A DNA stretch of 8,150 bases from Nitrospinota bacterium (GCA_003506735.1 DNYS01000198.1:2613-10762), one strand, 5' to 3'; positions 1 through 6,438 are shown, numbered from the stretch's first letter. Translations and numbers: made by a program. Notes: generated by a model from the sequence alone, not told the origin.

Positions 1-228
1 GAATCGGCATCTCAAACCGGGAAATGGATTCGGAAAATCGAATCGTCGAATCGTCGGATCGAACCGGAAAATCGAATCGGCATCTCGAACCGGGAGCTTG
101 ATTCGGAATATCGGATCCAAAGTTTGATTCGGAAAATTGAACCGAAAAATCGAATCGTCGGGTTGAACTGAAAAATGGATTCGGAAAATCGAACCGGCGG
201 TCGAACCAAAAAATCGAATCGTCTCGAC
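1..228. repeat. Degenerate 13-bp tandem repeat array
   Basis: The stretch parses into 18 consecutive units with consensus near GAAYCGGAAAATC or GATTCGGAAAATC. Sixteen units are exactly 13 bp; the unit at 40-47 is 8 bp and the one at 191-202 is 12 bp. Every unit except those at 14 (AAACCG) and 113 (GGATCC) begins GA, usually GAATCG, GAACCG or GATTCG, and most end in AAAATC, ATCTC or similar. Because the array starts at the first base of the window, its true left end is unseen. It stops about 20 bp before the start codon of the cytochrome gene. It is richer in A+T than the genes. I see no convincing gene in it: 13 is not a multiple of 3, so any open frame here repeats every 39 bp and is a by-product. 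Function unknown. Confidence 0.9.
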
Positions 229-250
229 ACGAATAGCGGAGCGCGTTTCC

Positions 251-2185
251 ATGAAAATTTCAGATGCACGCCAGAGGAAAATATTCGGGGCCCAGGCGGC
301 GGTTGCGGCCCTGCTCCTGTCGGCCGGCCTTCTCGCGGGGCCAGGGGCCGCGCGCGCTGACATCGTTCCGCCCGAAGAGTTGCATCCCGCGGCCGAGTCC
401 TACCGCCGGGCCGCGTTTGTCCTCAACCTCAATCCGGTCCGCTGGCCTCTCATTTGGCGCGACATGGAGGGCATCGCCAAATCCATCGCCGAAGTGGACG
501 CAGGCGCGGCCAGTAAATTCCGGGCCGAGATCGCCGCCGTCCGCCAGGAAACCAAAGGCGAGTCGATGCCCGGTTCGCGGGAGGTGCGCGAAAAAAGCCG
601 GCGGGCCGTATTCTCCGCCGCCACCCGGGCGGTCGCCTCGCTGATCATCGCCCATGTCCAAAAGGCGGGCTCCTCCGGGAGCCGGAAAACCGTCAAGGCT
701 CACCTCCGCGCGGGGCGGCAAGTTACCCGGGCCTTCGCCGACACCCTTCCTTATCTCGACCCCGAGGGGTGGAAGGGGATGCAAGTCGCATGGCTCGATG
801 CGTTCTCGAACATCGGCACCCCCGGTGTGATGGGTGTGGGCGCGCGTCCGATGAATATAAGGCGGATCCGCGCCAGGACCGTTCCTATCACCGCCTATCT
901 TTCGAAATATTTGGCGCGCTTCGAGGCTGGCCCCGCGCGCCGGCTGGCGCCCCGCCCGGCGGCGAGCCCGACCTACATAAAACCGGCGCGCATCCCCTGG
1001 CGGCTTCCTCCCGGCGCGAACATCAACAAGCAGCTTCCCCGGCCCCGCCAGCTTCTCGGGATGGTCGAGGCAGGAGCCGACGAGGGGGAGACCGGGCTGA
1101 TCGCGCTGGGCGACATGGCCTTCGACAGCGCCGAAATTTTCGGCGAGCCCGCTCGCAGCCTCCGGATGAGCTGCAACGTCTGCCACAACAAAGGGGTCAC
1201 CAATCCGAATTTCTTCATCCCCGGCCTCTCGCGCCGTAAGGGCGGGATGGACGTCTCGAACAACTTCTTCGAGCCCCACGCCAACAACGGAATCTTCGGC
1301 CACCTCGATATTCCGGACACCCGGGGGATTCGCTTCACTGCTCCCTACGGGCGAAACGGGCGCACCGCCTCGCTGCGCGAATTTATCCGGAACGTCATCG
1401 TCCTCGAGTTCAACGGCCCCGAGCCCGATCCCATGCTGGTGGACGGGATGGCGGCCTACATGAACGAGTTCGAGTTCGTGCCGAATCCGAAGCTCGGCCC
1501 CGGCGGGACGCTGAACAAGAAAAAGGTCTCGGCAGAGGCCATCCGGGGGGAGAAAATCTTCAAGCGCAAGTTTCCCCAGATGATGGGGGGGATGAGCTGC
1601 GCGAGCTGCCACGTTCCCTCCAACTTATTCCTCGACCGGAAGACCCACAACATCGGCTCGGCCAAGGGATTCGCGCCGGGCTCGCTTGACGCCGTCTACG
1701 ACACCCCGACCCTGCTCTCGGCCAAGTTTTCGGCGCCGTATTTCCATGACGGCCGGCTGCCGACCCTGCGCTCTGTGAACGAATGGTTTAACCGCAAGTT
1801 CAAGCTCGGCCTCTCGAAAAAAGAGATGGGTGACCTGACGGCCTACGTCGAGGCGGTCTCGGGCGGCGTGCAGCCCATGGAGACTACGTTGCACACCCTG
1901 GACGCCGAACTCGAGGAGTTCAGCTTTTTTCTCTCGACGTATGAGTTTCTTAAGGAAAAAGGAAAGAAAGAACTTATCGCGATTACCCTCAAGACAGTGA
2001 TCACCGAGCTCCAGGCGCACAAATGGGATGTCCAGGAATCCAAATACATGCCCATCCTGGACAAGATGGAATCCCTGCTCCGGGAGGCGGTCGAGCTTCA
2101 CCGGAAAGGCAAGACCCGGGAAGTGGACGTGAAAATCGCAGCCTACCGGGCGATCTATAAGAAAAACGCGGGTATTTTGAAATAA
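251..2185 (+). CDS. Secreted di-haem cytochrome c peroxidase / MauG-family protein with extra helical N- and C-terminal regions
   Basis: This 644-residue protein starts with a Sec-type signal peptide: basic residues 2-10, a hydrophobic Ala/Leu run at about 11-30, and probable cleavage after Ala36 (ARA|D), so it should act in the periplasm. It has exactly two CxxCH haem c sites, CNVCH at 308-312 and CASCH at 450-454, the pattern of bacterial cytochrome c peroxidases and MauG relatives. The family motif APYFHDGR lies at 495-502, and a related APYGRNGR lies at 364-371. Classic members have about 320-350 residues. Here an Ala-rich helical region (about 40-240) precedes the haem core and a charged helical tail (about 555-644) follows it; neither is a domain I recognise. 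The ATG at 251 has GGAG at 238-241, 9 bases upstream. Known members reduce H2O2 or oxidise a partner protein; the substrate here cannot be read. phnD starts 13 bp after the stop codon. Confidence 0.87.
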   Translation: MKISDARQRKIFGAQAAVAALLLSAGLLAGPGAARADIVPPEELHPAAESYRRAAFVLNLNPVRWPLIWRDMEGIAKSIAEVDAGAASKFRAEIAAVRQETKGESMPGSREVREKSRRAVFSAATRAVASLIIAHVQKAGSSGSRKTVKAHLRAGRQVTRAFADTLPYLDPEGWKGMQVAWLDAFSNIGTPGVMGVGARPMNIRRIRARTVPITAYLSKYLARFEAGPARRLAPRPAASPTYIKPARIPWRLPPGANINKQLPRPRQLLGMVEAGADEGETGLIALGDMAFDSAEIFGEPARSLRMSCNVCHNKGVTNPNFFIPGLSRRKGGMDVSNNFFEPHANNGIFGHLDIPDTRGIRFTAPYGRNGRTASLREFIRNVIVLEFNGPEPDPMLVDGMAAYMNEFEFVPNPKLGPGGTLNKKKVSAEAIRGEKIFKRKFPQMMGGMSCASCHVPSNLFLDRKTHNIGSAKGFAPGSLDAVYDTPTLLSAKFSAPYFHDGRLPTLRSVNEWFNRKFKLGLSKKEMGDLTAYVEAVSGGVQPMETTLHTLDAELEEFSFFLSTYEFLKEKGKKELIAITLKTVITELQAHKWDVQESKYMPILDKMESLLREAVELHRKGKTREVDVKIAAYRAIYKKNAGILK

Positions 2186-2198
2186 AAGGGAAAATTCA

Positions 2199-3083
2199 AT
2201 GTCACGGCTGACCCGGTGTTTCTGTGTTTTCTTGGGCGCTTTATTGCCCATATGGATCGCTAGTGCGCCCTCGGCGAACGGGGCCGCTCCGCTTCGGATC
2301 GCCCTGGTTCCGATCGCCAATCCTGAACGACTCATCGACGGCGTGCGGCCGGCGATGAAGTTCCTCGAAAAAGAGATGGGCCGGAAGATCCGCTATTTCA
2401 TCACCCTCAACTACTCCGCTGCGGTCGAGGCGATGGCCTCGGGCAGGGCGGACATCAGCTTCATGCCGCCGCTGCCCTACGTGCTCGCTCACCGCCGAAC
2501 GGGGGCCGAAGCCATTCTCGGTGAGATCTACCGGGGAAAAAACTACTACCAGGCGAAAATATTCGTTCGAAAAGACAGCGGCATCAAGAAGCTCGAGGAC
2601 CTCAAGGGCAAGACCATCGCCTATGTGGACCCGATATCGAGTTCGGGCTTCATGTATCCGCACGACATCTTCGTGCGGAAGGGTCTCGCCAAGGGCGGCC
2701 TCGAAGACCCGGAGGGCGGGTTTTTTCGCCGCGTTTATTTCGCGGGCGGAGACGAGCAGACGATCCGCTCGGTGCTCGGGCGGTTTGTGGACGCTGCCGG
2801 GGTGAGCGAATTTTCCCTCAACCTGATCCCCCAGAAAGATCGCGGCGCCCTGACCGCCATCGCCGTCTCGGAGCGCATCCCGAGCCATAATGTGGTCGCG
2901 CGCAAGGGGCTGGACTCGAAGACGCGGGCCCGCTTCATCGCCGCCATGCTCAAGCTGAACGAGCCCCCCAACCGCAAGTACCTCGGCCTTCTGTACGGAA
3001 CGGATGGCTACGTCAAGGTGGTGAACGCCGACTATAAATCGGTGGCCGATATGGCCCGCAGGTACGGTTTTTTGAGGAAATAG
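2199..3083 (+). CDS. phnD: PhnD-family periplasmic substrate-binding protein of an ABC importer
   Basis: This 294-residue protein has a signal peptide (hydrophobic 8-22, cleavage near residue 29, NGA|AP). It then follows the phosphate/phosphite/phosphonate-binding fold: a first strand LRIALVP at 32-38, ADISFMPPLPYVLA at 84-97, the hinge/ligand motif VDPISSSGFMYP at 143-154, and GGDEQTIRSVL with VDAA at 183-200. It should capture a small anion in the periplasm and hand it to PhnE. In E. coli PhnD the segment matching 183-187 reads roughly AGHEA and contributes a His to the phosphonate site; here Asp185 appears to replace it, by hand alignment. The mature chain has no cysteine, which argues against an AioX-type arsenite sensor. 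AGGGA at 2187-2191 is a modest ribosome site before ATG 2199. Family call is firm; the ligand is unknown. Confidence 0.9.
   Translation: MSRLTRCFCVFLGALLPIWIASAPSANGAAPLRIALVPIANPERLIDGVRPAMKFLEKEMGRKIRYFITLNYSAAVEAMASGRADISFMPPLPYVLAHRRTGAEAILGEIYRGKNYYQAKIFVRKDSGIKKLEDLKGKTIAYVDPISSSGFMYPHDIFVRKGLAKGGLEDPEGGFFRRVYFAGGDEQTIRSVLGRFVDAAGVSEFSLNLIPQKDRGALTAIAVSERIPSHNVVARKGLDSKTRARFIAAMLKLNEPPNRKYLGLLYGTDGYVKVVNADYKSVADMARRYGFLRK
3074..3080 (+). promoter_or_regulatory. Ribosome binding site of phnC
   Basis: GAGGAAA lies inside the last codons of phnD and ends 6 bases before ATG 3087. The phnD stop TAG (3081-3083) sits between the site and the start, so translation of the two genes is probably coupled. 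Confidence 0.65.
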
Positions 3084-3086
3084 AAA

Positions 3087-3932
3087 ATGTCTCCCGAAGT
3101 GATCATCCGTCTGAAAGATGTAGCCGTCACTACCGGAGGCAGGGATATTCTCTCGATCGATCGCCTCTCCATCGCGCGCGGCGAGCGCGTCGCCTTCATC
3201 GGCAACAGCGGCTCGGGAAAGACGACCCTAATGCGCATGCTCAAGGGCTACGTCATTCCCTCGCGGGGGGAGGTGGAAGTGCTGGGCGCCCCGGTTCCCC
3301 TCGGCGACCGGCGGCGCATGCGGGTCTACCACCGCCAGATCGGGATGATTCACCAACACTTCGACCTGATCGGCCGCGAGAGCGTCTGGCAAAACGTCTA
3401 TCACGGCCGCCTGGGCTACCTGCCGTTCCTGAACAGTCTTTTCACCCGCTTCACAGGCGCCGACTTGCAAATCTGCACCCAGGCCATCAAGGAGGTCCGC
3501 CTGGAGGAAATGCTTCTCCGCTCGGCGCGCACCCTTTCGGGCGGAGAGCAGCAGCGGGTGGCCATCGCGCGCACGCTGGCCCAGGAGCCGACGATATTCC
3601 TCGCCGATGAGCCGGTGTCGAGCCTGGACCCCGCCCTCGCGGAGGACATTCTCGACCTGCTCGTTTCGATTTGCGATGCCTACCGCCTCACGCTTCTGGT
3701 CAGCCTCCACCTTCCCGAGCTGGCGCGCCGCTACGCCGACCGCATCATCGCTATGGAGGGAGGCCGAATTATCTGGGAGGGCTTGCCTGAAGAGCTTTCC
3801 GGGGAGAGAATCCAAGAGATTTACGGCAGGGACAATCATCGCGGAGAAGAGAATGATCGACTGGAAAGGGCAAGCGGATTCCACATGGCCTGGCAACAGG
3901 GGGTTCAGGGTCACCCTGTTCCTAGCAGTTAG
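3087..3932 (+). CDS. phnC: PhnC-type ABC transporter ATP-binding protein
   Basis: This cytoplasmic ATPase (281 residues) powers the importer. All nucleotide-binding motifs are present: Walker A GNSGSGKT (39-46), Q-loop Gln90 in MIHQHFDLI, signature LSGGEQQ (150-156), Walker B TIFLADEP (169-176), D-loop SSLDP (178-182) and H-loop His208. The Gln-His-Phe-Asp-Leu segment after the Q-loop is typical of PhnC, and flanking phnD and phnE support the assignment. PhnC proteins usually end soon after the IYG found here at 245-247. A further 34 residues (248-281) have no recognisable character and are encoded where phnE already begins in another frame, giving an 80-bp overlap. This tail may come from a lost stop codon or a small indel. 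Start ATG 3087 follows the phnD stop by 3 bp. Confidence 0.93.
   Translation: MSPEVIIRLKDVAVTTGGRDILSIDRLSIARGERVAFIGNSGSGKTTLMRMLKGYVIPSRGEVEVLGAPVPLGDRRRMRVYHRQIGMIHQHFDLIGRESVWQNVYHGRLGYLPFLNSLFTRFTGADLQICTQAIKEVRLEEMLLRSARTLSGGEQQRVAIARTLAQEPTIFLADEPVSSLDPALAEDILDLLVSICDAYRLTLLVSLHLPELARRYADRIIAMEGGRIIWEGLPEELSGERIQEIYGRDNHRGEENDRLERASGFHMAWQQGVQGHPVPSS
3843..3849 (+). promoter_or_regulatory. Ribosome binding site that fixes the phnE start
   Basis: GGAGAAG lies 3 bases before ATG 3853 (5 bases if only the GGAGA core is counted). It supports 3853 as the phnE start rather than an ATG at 3607 in the same frame, which lies deep inside the conserved ATPase coding region. The start codon sits in an ATGA tetranucleotide. 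Confidence 0.6.
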
Positions 3933-4644
3933 CGGAATCATCTTTTGGTCTTTCCAGGGCTCTGAATTTTCCGGCCGCGAGTTATTCCGGGGCATCCCCC
4001 AGATCGTCCGCTTTTTCGGGCGGATGCTCCCCCCCGACTGGTCAGTCTGGGACGTTCTCTGGCGGGCCTCGATCGAAACGCTCCAGACCACCATCACCGG
4101 AACCTTCCTCGGCGGGCTTATCGCCTATCCGCTGGGCGTACTGGCCGCATCGAACTGGACGCCCGCCTGGGTTCATCTGCCGGTCAAGGCCGCGATGGCT
4201 TTTATCCGCTCGATTCCGCTTCTGATTCTCGCCCTGCTTTTCGTCTCCGCCGTGGGCCTGGGGCCCTTTCCGGGCGTCCTGGCGATCACGGTCCACTCGG
4301 TGGGAGTGCTGGGCCGCTTCGTCGCCGAGGAGATCGAATCCACCGACCCGCGCCCCCTTCAGGCCCTTCAGGGCACCGGGGCCTCTCCGATTCAAATAAT
4401 TCAGCACGGCCTCATCCCCCAGGTTCTTCCCCAGATGGTGGCCCACCTGGCCATCCGCTTCGAGATGAACCTTCGCGATTCGACCATCCTCGGCCTCGTC
4501 GGCGCGGGGGGGCTCGGCTTCTACGTCTTTCTCTACGTCAAGCAGTTTCAGTGGGAAAAAACCGGTGTGCTTTGCCTGGCGATCGTCCTGCTGGTCTTCG
4601 CCGGCGAGTTCGTTAGCTGGCAGGTCCGGAAACGCCTTCTCTAG
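3853..4644 (+). CDS. phnE: PhnE-type ABC transporter permease
   Basis: From ATG 3853 this gives a 263-residue inner-membrane protein, the usual size for PhnE. Hydrophobic segments are visible at about 20-35, 73-100, 112-137, 139-157, 209-229 and 236-256, consistent with six membrane spans. The cytoplasmic coupling (EAA-like) loop that docks on the ATPase reads LQALQGTGASPIQIIQHGLIP at 169-189. MNLRDSTILGLVGAGGLG at 205-222 matches the conserved PhnE C-terminal half (family usually E-x-N-x-R-x-x-x-x-x-G-x-V-G-A-G-G-I-G). It forms the channel for the PhnD-bound solute together with PhnC. The first 80 bp overlap the end of phnC, and the next gene begins 4 bp after the stop, so it sits in the middle of an operon. 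The open frame continues upstream to 3607, but that part is a shadow of phnC. Confidence 0.92.
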   Translation: MIDWKGQADSTWPGNRGFRVTLFLAVSGIIFWSFQGSEFSGRELFRGIPQIVRFFGRMLPPDWSVWDVLWRASIETLQTTITGTFLGGLIAYPLGVLAASNWTPAWVHLPVKAAMAFIRSIPLLILALLFVSAVGLGPFPGVLAITVHSVGVLGRFVAEEIESTDPRPLQALQGTGASPIQIIQHGLIPQVLPQMVAHLAIRFEMNLRDSTILGLVGAGGLGFYVFLYVKQFQWEKTGVLCLAIVLLVFAGEFVSWQVRKRLL

Positions 4645-4648
4645 CGCC

Positions 4649-6325
4649 ATGACGGAAACCCTTGTCCACCTTATCGAGAGCGCCGCCGCGGAGTTTCCGG
4701 ACGCTCCGGCCCTGGAGGGAGAGGGCGAAGGCGGCGGGCGGGTCTGTCTTTCCCGGACCGATCTTCTCCGGCGGGCGGCCGCGCTCGCCGGGCGGCTCAT
4801 CGAGGCGGGCCTGGGGCCGGGCGATTCCGCCGCCCTCCTCTCGCCCAACCGGGCCGAGTGGGCGGTGGGCTATTTTGCCGTGCTCCTCGCGGGCGGGGTG
4901 CTCGTTCCGCTCGACGTGAATTTAAAGCAGGGCGAATGGGCGAACATTCTTGAGCGCTCGAAGGTGGCCGCTCTGTTGACGGATGTCTCCAGGGAGGAAG
5001 ATGCGCGGGCGCTGGCGGAAGGGCTCCCGGGGTCGATCCCGCACTTTCGGATCGATGAGGCGGCCGAGACCGAGGCGCTTCCCCTGTCGCGGTGGCCGGG
5101 TGCGGAGCGGGGGCCGGACGATCTGGCGTTGATCTCGTTTTCCTCCGGCACGACGGGGGTGCCCAAGGGCGTCATGCTCACCCACGGGAACATCGCCTCG
5201 AACGCGCGGGCGGCGGCATCGTTGTTCCTCAGCGGGGAGGAGGATGTCTTTTTGTCCATCCTTCCGCTGCATCATATGTTCGAGAGCACGGCCGGCCTCC
5301 TCTTGCCCCTCATCGCCGGGGCCAAGGTGCACTATCTGGCCTCGCTCAACCCGCGCGTGATAAGCGAGTCGATGCGGCGCGAGGGCGTCACGGTCTGCAT
5401 CATGGTGCCAGCGCTGGCCCGCCTGATGCACCGGCGGATCATGAGCGCAGCCCTGGGCGGGGGCTTTTTGCAAAAGACGGCGTTCCAGGTCCTTTTCGCC
5501 CTCTCGAAGGCGGCCCTGGGCGCCGGTATCCGGATCGGCGGGCTGGTTTTTCCGCAGGTGAAACAAAGGCTGGGCCCCCGGCTCCGGTTTTTCTTCAGCG
5601 GCGGGGCGGCGCTCGATCCCGTCATCGGCCGGGACATGCTTGCCCTCGGGATCGAGATTATCCAGGGCTACGGGCTGACCGAGACCTCGCCCGTTACCCA
5701 CGCGAACCGGCCCGGCGGCGGGAACCGGATCGGAACGGTGGGTCCGCCCCTCCCCGGCGTCGAGGTGCGGCTCTCCCCGGCTGAGGGGGGGAATCCGGGG
5801 GAGGGAGAGATCCTGATCCGCGGGCCGAACGTGATGAAGGGGTATTTCGGAAACCCCGGGCTCACGGCCCAGGTCCTGCGCGAGGGCTGGTTTCATACGG
5901 GCGATATCGGCCGCGTGGACGGGGACGGCTACCTGACCATCTGTGGGCGCTCGAAGAACGTGATCGTCGCCGAATCGGGAAAAAACATCTACCCCGAGGA
6001 GGTGGAGGAGGAGCTGGCCGCGAGCCCTCTTTTCAGCGCGGCCTGCGTTATCGGCAAAAAAAACCCGCGCGGGGGAGAGGAGGTGTTCGCCGTCCTCGTG
6101 CTCCATCCCGAGGCGGAGCTTCCGGACCCGGAAGAGGAGCGGCGCCAGGCCATTCGGGGCGAAATCGCCCGCCTCTCCTCCCGGCTGGCCGACTACAAGC
6201 GCGTCTCGGATTTTTTCGTATGGCCCGGCGGAGAGCTACCCCAGACGACGACGCTCAAGGTCAAGCGCGAGGAGATCAAGGCCGCGCTGAGGGAGATGCC
6301 AGGCTTCGGGCCGGAGGATTTTTGA
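4649..6325 (+). CDS. AMP-forming acyl-CoA synthetase (long-chain fatty-acid-CoA ligase type)
   Basis: This 558-residue member of the adenylate-forming superfamily should activate a carboxylic acid to acyl-AMP and then to acyl-CoA in the cytoplasm. Motifs in order are the P-loop SSGTTGVPKG (165-174), HHMFE in the substrate region, FFSGGAAL, YGLTET (341-346), GWFHTGD (413-419), the hinge region GRSKNVIVAESGKNIYPEEV, and the C-terminal LPQTTTLKVK, where Lys537 is the likely catalytic lysine. The TLKVKR ending and SGKNIYPEEVE resemble FAA1/FadD15-type long-chain ligases more than acetyl-CoA synthetases, but chain length cannot be read. ATG 4649 lies 4 bp after the phnE stop with no clear ribosome site, so translation is probably coupled. 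An in-frame ATG at 4565 falls inside the phnE coding end and encodes no family-like sequence. Confidence 0.9.
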   Translation: MTETLVHLIESAAAEFPDAPALEGEGEGGGRVCLSRTDLLRRAAALAGRLIEAGLGPGDSAALLSPNRAEWAVGYFAVLLAGGVLVPLDVNLKQGEWANILERSKVAALLTDVSREEDARALAEGLPGSIPHFRIDEAAETEALPLSRWPGAERGPDDLALISFSSGTTGVPKGVMLTHGNIASNARAAASLFLSGEEDVFLSILPLHHMFESTAGLLLPLIAGAKVHYLASLNPRVISESMRREGVTVCIMVPALARLMHRRIMSAALGGGFLQKTAFQVLFALSKAALGAGIRIGGLVFPQVKQRLGPRLRFFFSGGAALDPVIGRDMLALGIEIIQGYGLTETSPVTHANRPGGGNRIGTVGPPLPGVEVRLSPAEGGNPGEGEILIRGPNVMKGYFGNPGLTAQVLREGWFHTGDIGRVDGDGYLTICGRSKNVIVAESGKNIYPEEVEEELAASPLFSAACVIGKKNPRGGEEVFAVLVLHPEAELPDPEEERRQAIRGEIARLSSRLADYKRVSDFFVWPGGELPQTTTLKVKREEIKAALREMPGFGPEDF

Positions 6326-6327
6326 CC

Positions 6328-6345
6328 CCGGGGCGGGCCGCCCGG
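6328..6345 (+). other. GC-rich hairpin directly after the acyl-CoA synthetase stop codon
   Basis: CCGGG (6328-6332) can pair with CCCGG (6341-6345). CG at 6334-6335 pairs with CG at 6339-6340, leaving one bulged G and a 3-base loop. There is no T-run after it, so it is not a classic intrinsic terminator. It could stabilise the 3' end or assist Rho-dependent ending. In such GC-rich DNA it could also be chance. Confidence 0.3.
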
Positions 6346-6367
6346 CGGATGATCAAGCCGCGACTCT

Positions 6368-6393
6368 GGGTATAATCCGCGGGTATCATCCGC
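6368..6393 (+). repeat. Two-copy 13-bp direct repeat containing the -10 box
   Basis: GGGTATAATCCGC (6368-6380) is followed immediately by GGGTATCATCCGC (6381-6393), with one mismatch. The copies lie in the spacer upstream of the amidohydrolase gene. They could be a duplicated promoter element or a two-site operator. The sequence is unrelated to the 13-bp array at the left end. Confidence 0.6.
6371..6376 (+). promoter_or_regulatory. Probable -10 box for the amidohydrolase unit
   Basis: TATAAT is a perfect sigma-70 -10 hexamer in otherwise GC-rich DNA, 62 bp before the start codon at 6439. The -35 region is poor: TGATCA at 6350-6355 matches TTGACA at three of six positions with a 15-base spacer. 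The TTGACC at 6322-6327 is 43 bases away and too distant. It suggests that the last two genes can be transcribed separately from the phn-like operon. Confidence 0.45.
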
Positions 6394-6406
6394 GCGACGC
6401 ACGATG

Positions 6407-6426
6407 GGCGCGCGCCACTTTTTTTT
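6407..6426 (+). terminator. Weak terminator-like element: GC palindrome followed by eight T
   Basis: The perfect 10-bp palindrome GGCGCGCGCC (6407-6416) is followed after two bases by T8 (6419-6426). Its own hairpin is short (3-bp stem, 4-base loop). A 6-bp pairing of CGCGCG at 6391-6396 with 6409-6414 is an alternative. It lies between the -10 box and the amidohydrolase ribosome site, so it could end read-through from the upstream operon or act as an attenuator. The stem is weak, so confidence is low. Confidence 0.28.
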
Positions 6427-6432
6427 GGGAGA
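6427..6432 (+). promoter_or_regulatory. Ribosome binding site of the M20 hydrolase gene
   Basis: GGGAGA ends 6 bases before ATG 6439. It favours 6439 over the nearby out-of-frame ATG at 6432, which overlaps the site itself. Confidence 0.65.
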
Positions 6433-6438
6433 TGCGTA

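Noticed and set aside
98..190. Sigma-70 promoter inside the array (TTGATT at 98 or TTGAAC at 163 as -35)
   Set aside because: The matching -10 positions (for example AAAATC at 185-190) are poor, and similar strings recur in every unit, so no site stands out.
1..228. CRISPR array
   Set aside because: Units are 13 bp, directly adjacent and degenerate, with no constant 25-40 bp repeat and no unique spacers; no cas genes are present.
12..269. 85-codon open frame on the - strand through the 13-bp array
   Set aside because: Its sequence is a by-product of the repeat (Arg/Phe/Ser pattern returning every 13 residues), it overlaps the start of the cytochrome gene, and it has no ribosome site.
260..1612. 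450-codon open frame on the - strand opposite the cytochrome gene
   Set aside because: Long antisense frames are common in GC-rich genes. The + strand product has a signal peptide and two haem motifs, while the antisense product has no recognisable motifs.
2199..3083. AioX-type arsenite-binding protein
   Set aside because: AioX relies on a conserved cysteine; the mature chain here has none, and no arsenite oxidase genes are nearby.
3607..3852. N-terminal extension of phnE from ATG 3607
   Set aside because: This part overlaps the conserved Walker B to H-loop region of phnC and encodes Arg/Ser-rich sequence without PhnE similarity; ATG 3853 has a ribosome site.
4565..4648. Start of the acyl-CoA synthetase at ATG 4565
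   Set aside because: The extra 28 residues are a shadow of the phnE C-terminus. ATG 4649 directly precedes the family-like N-terminus.
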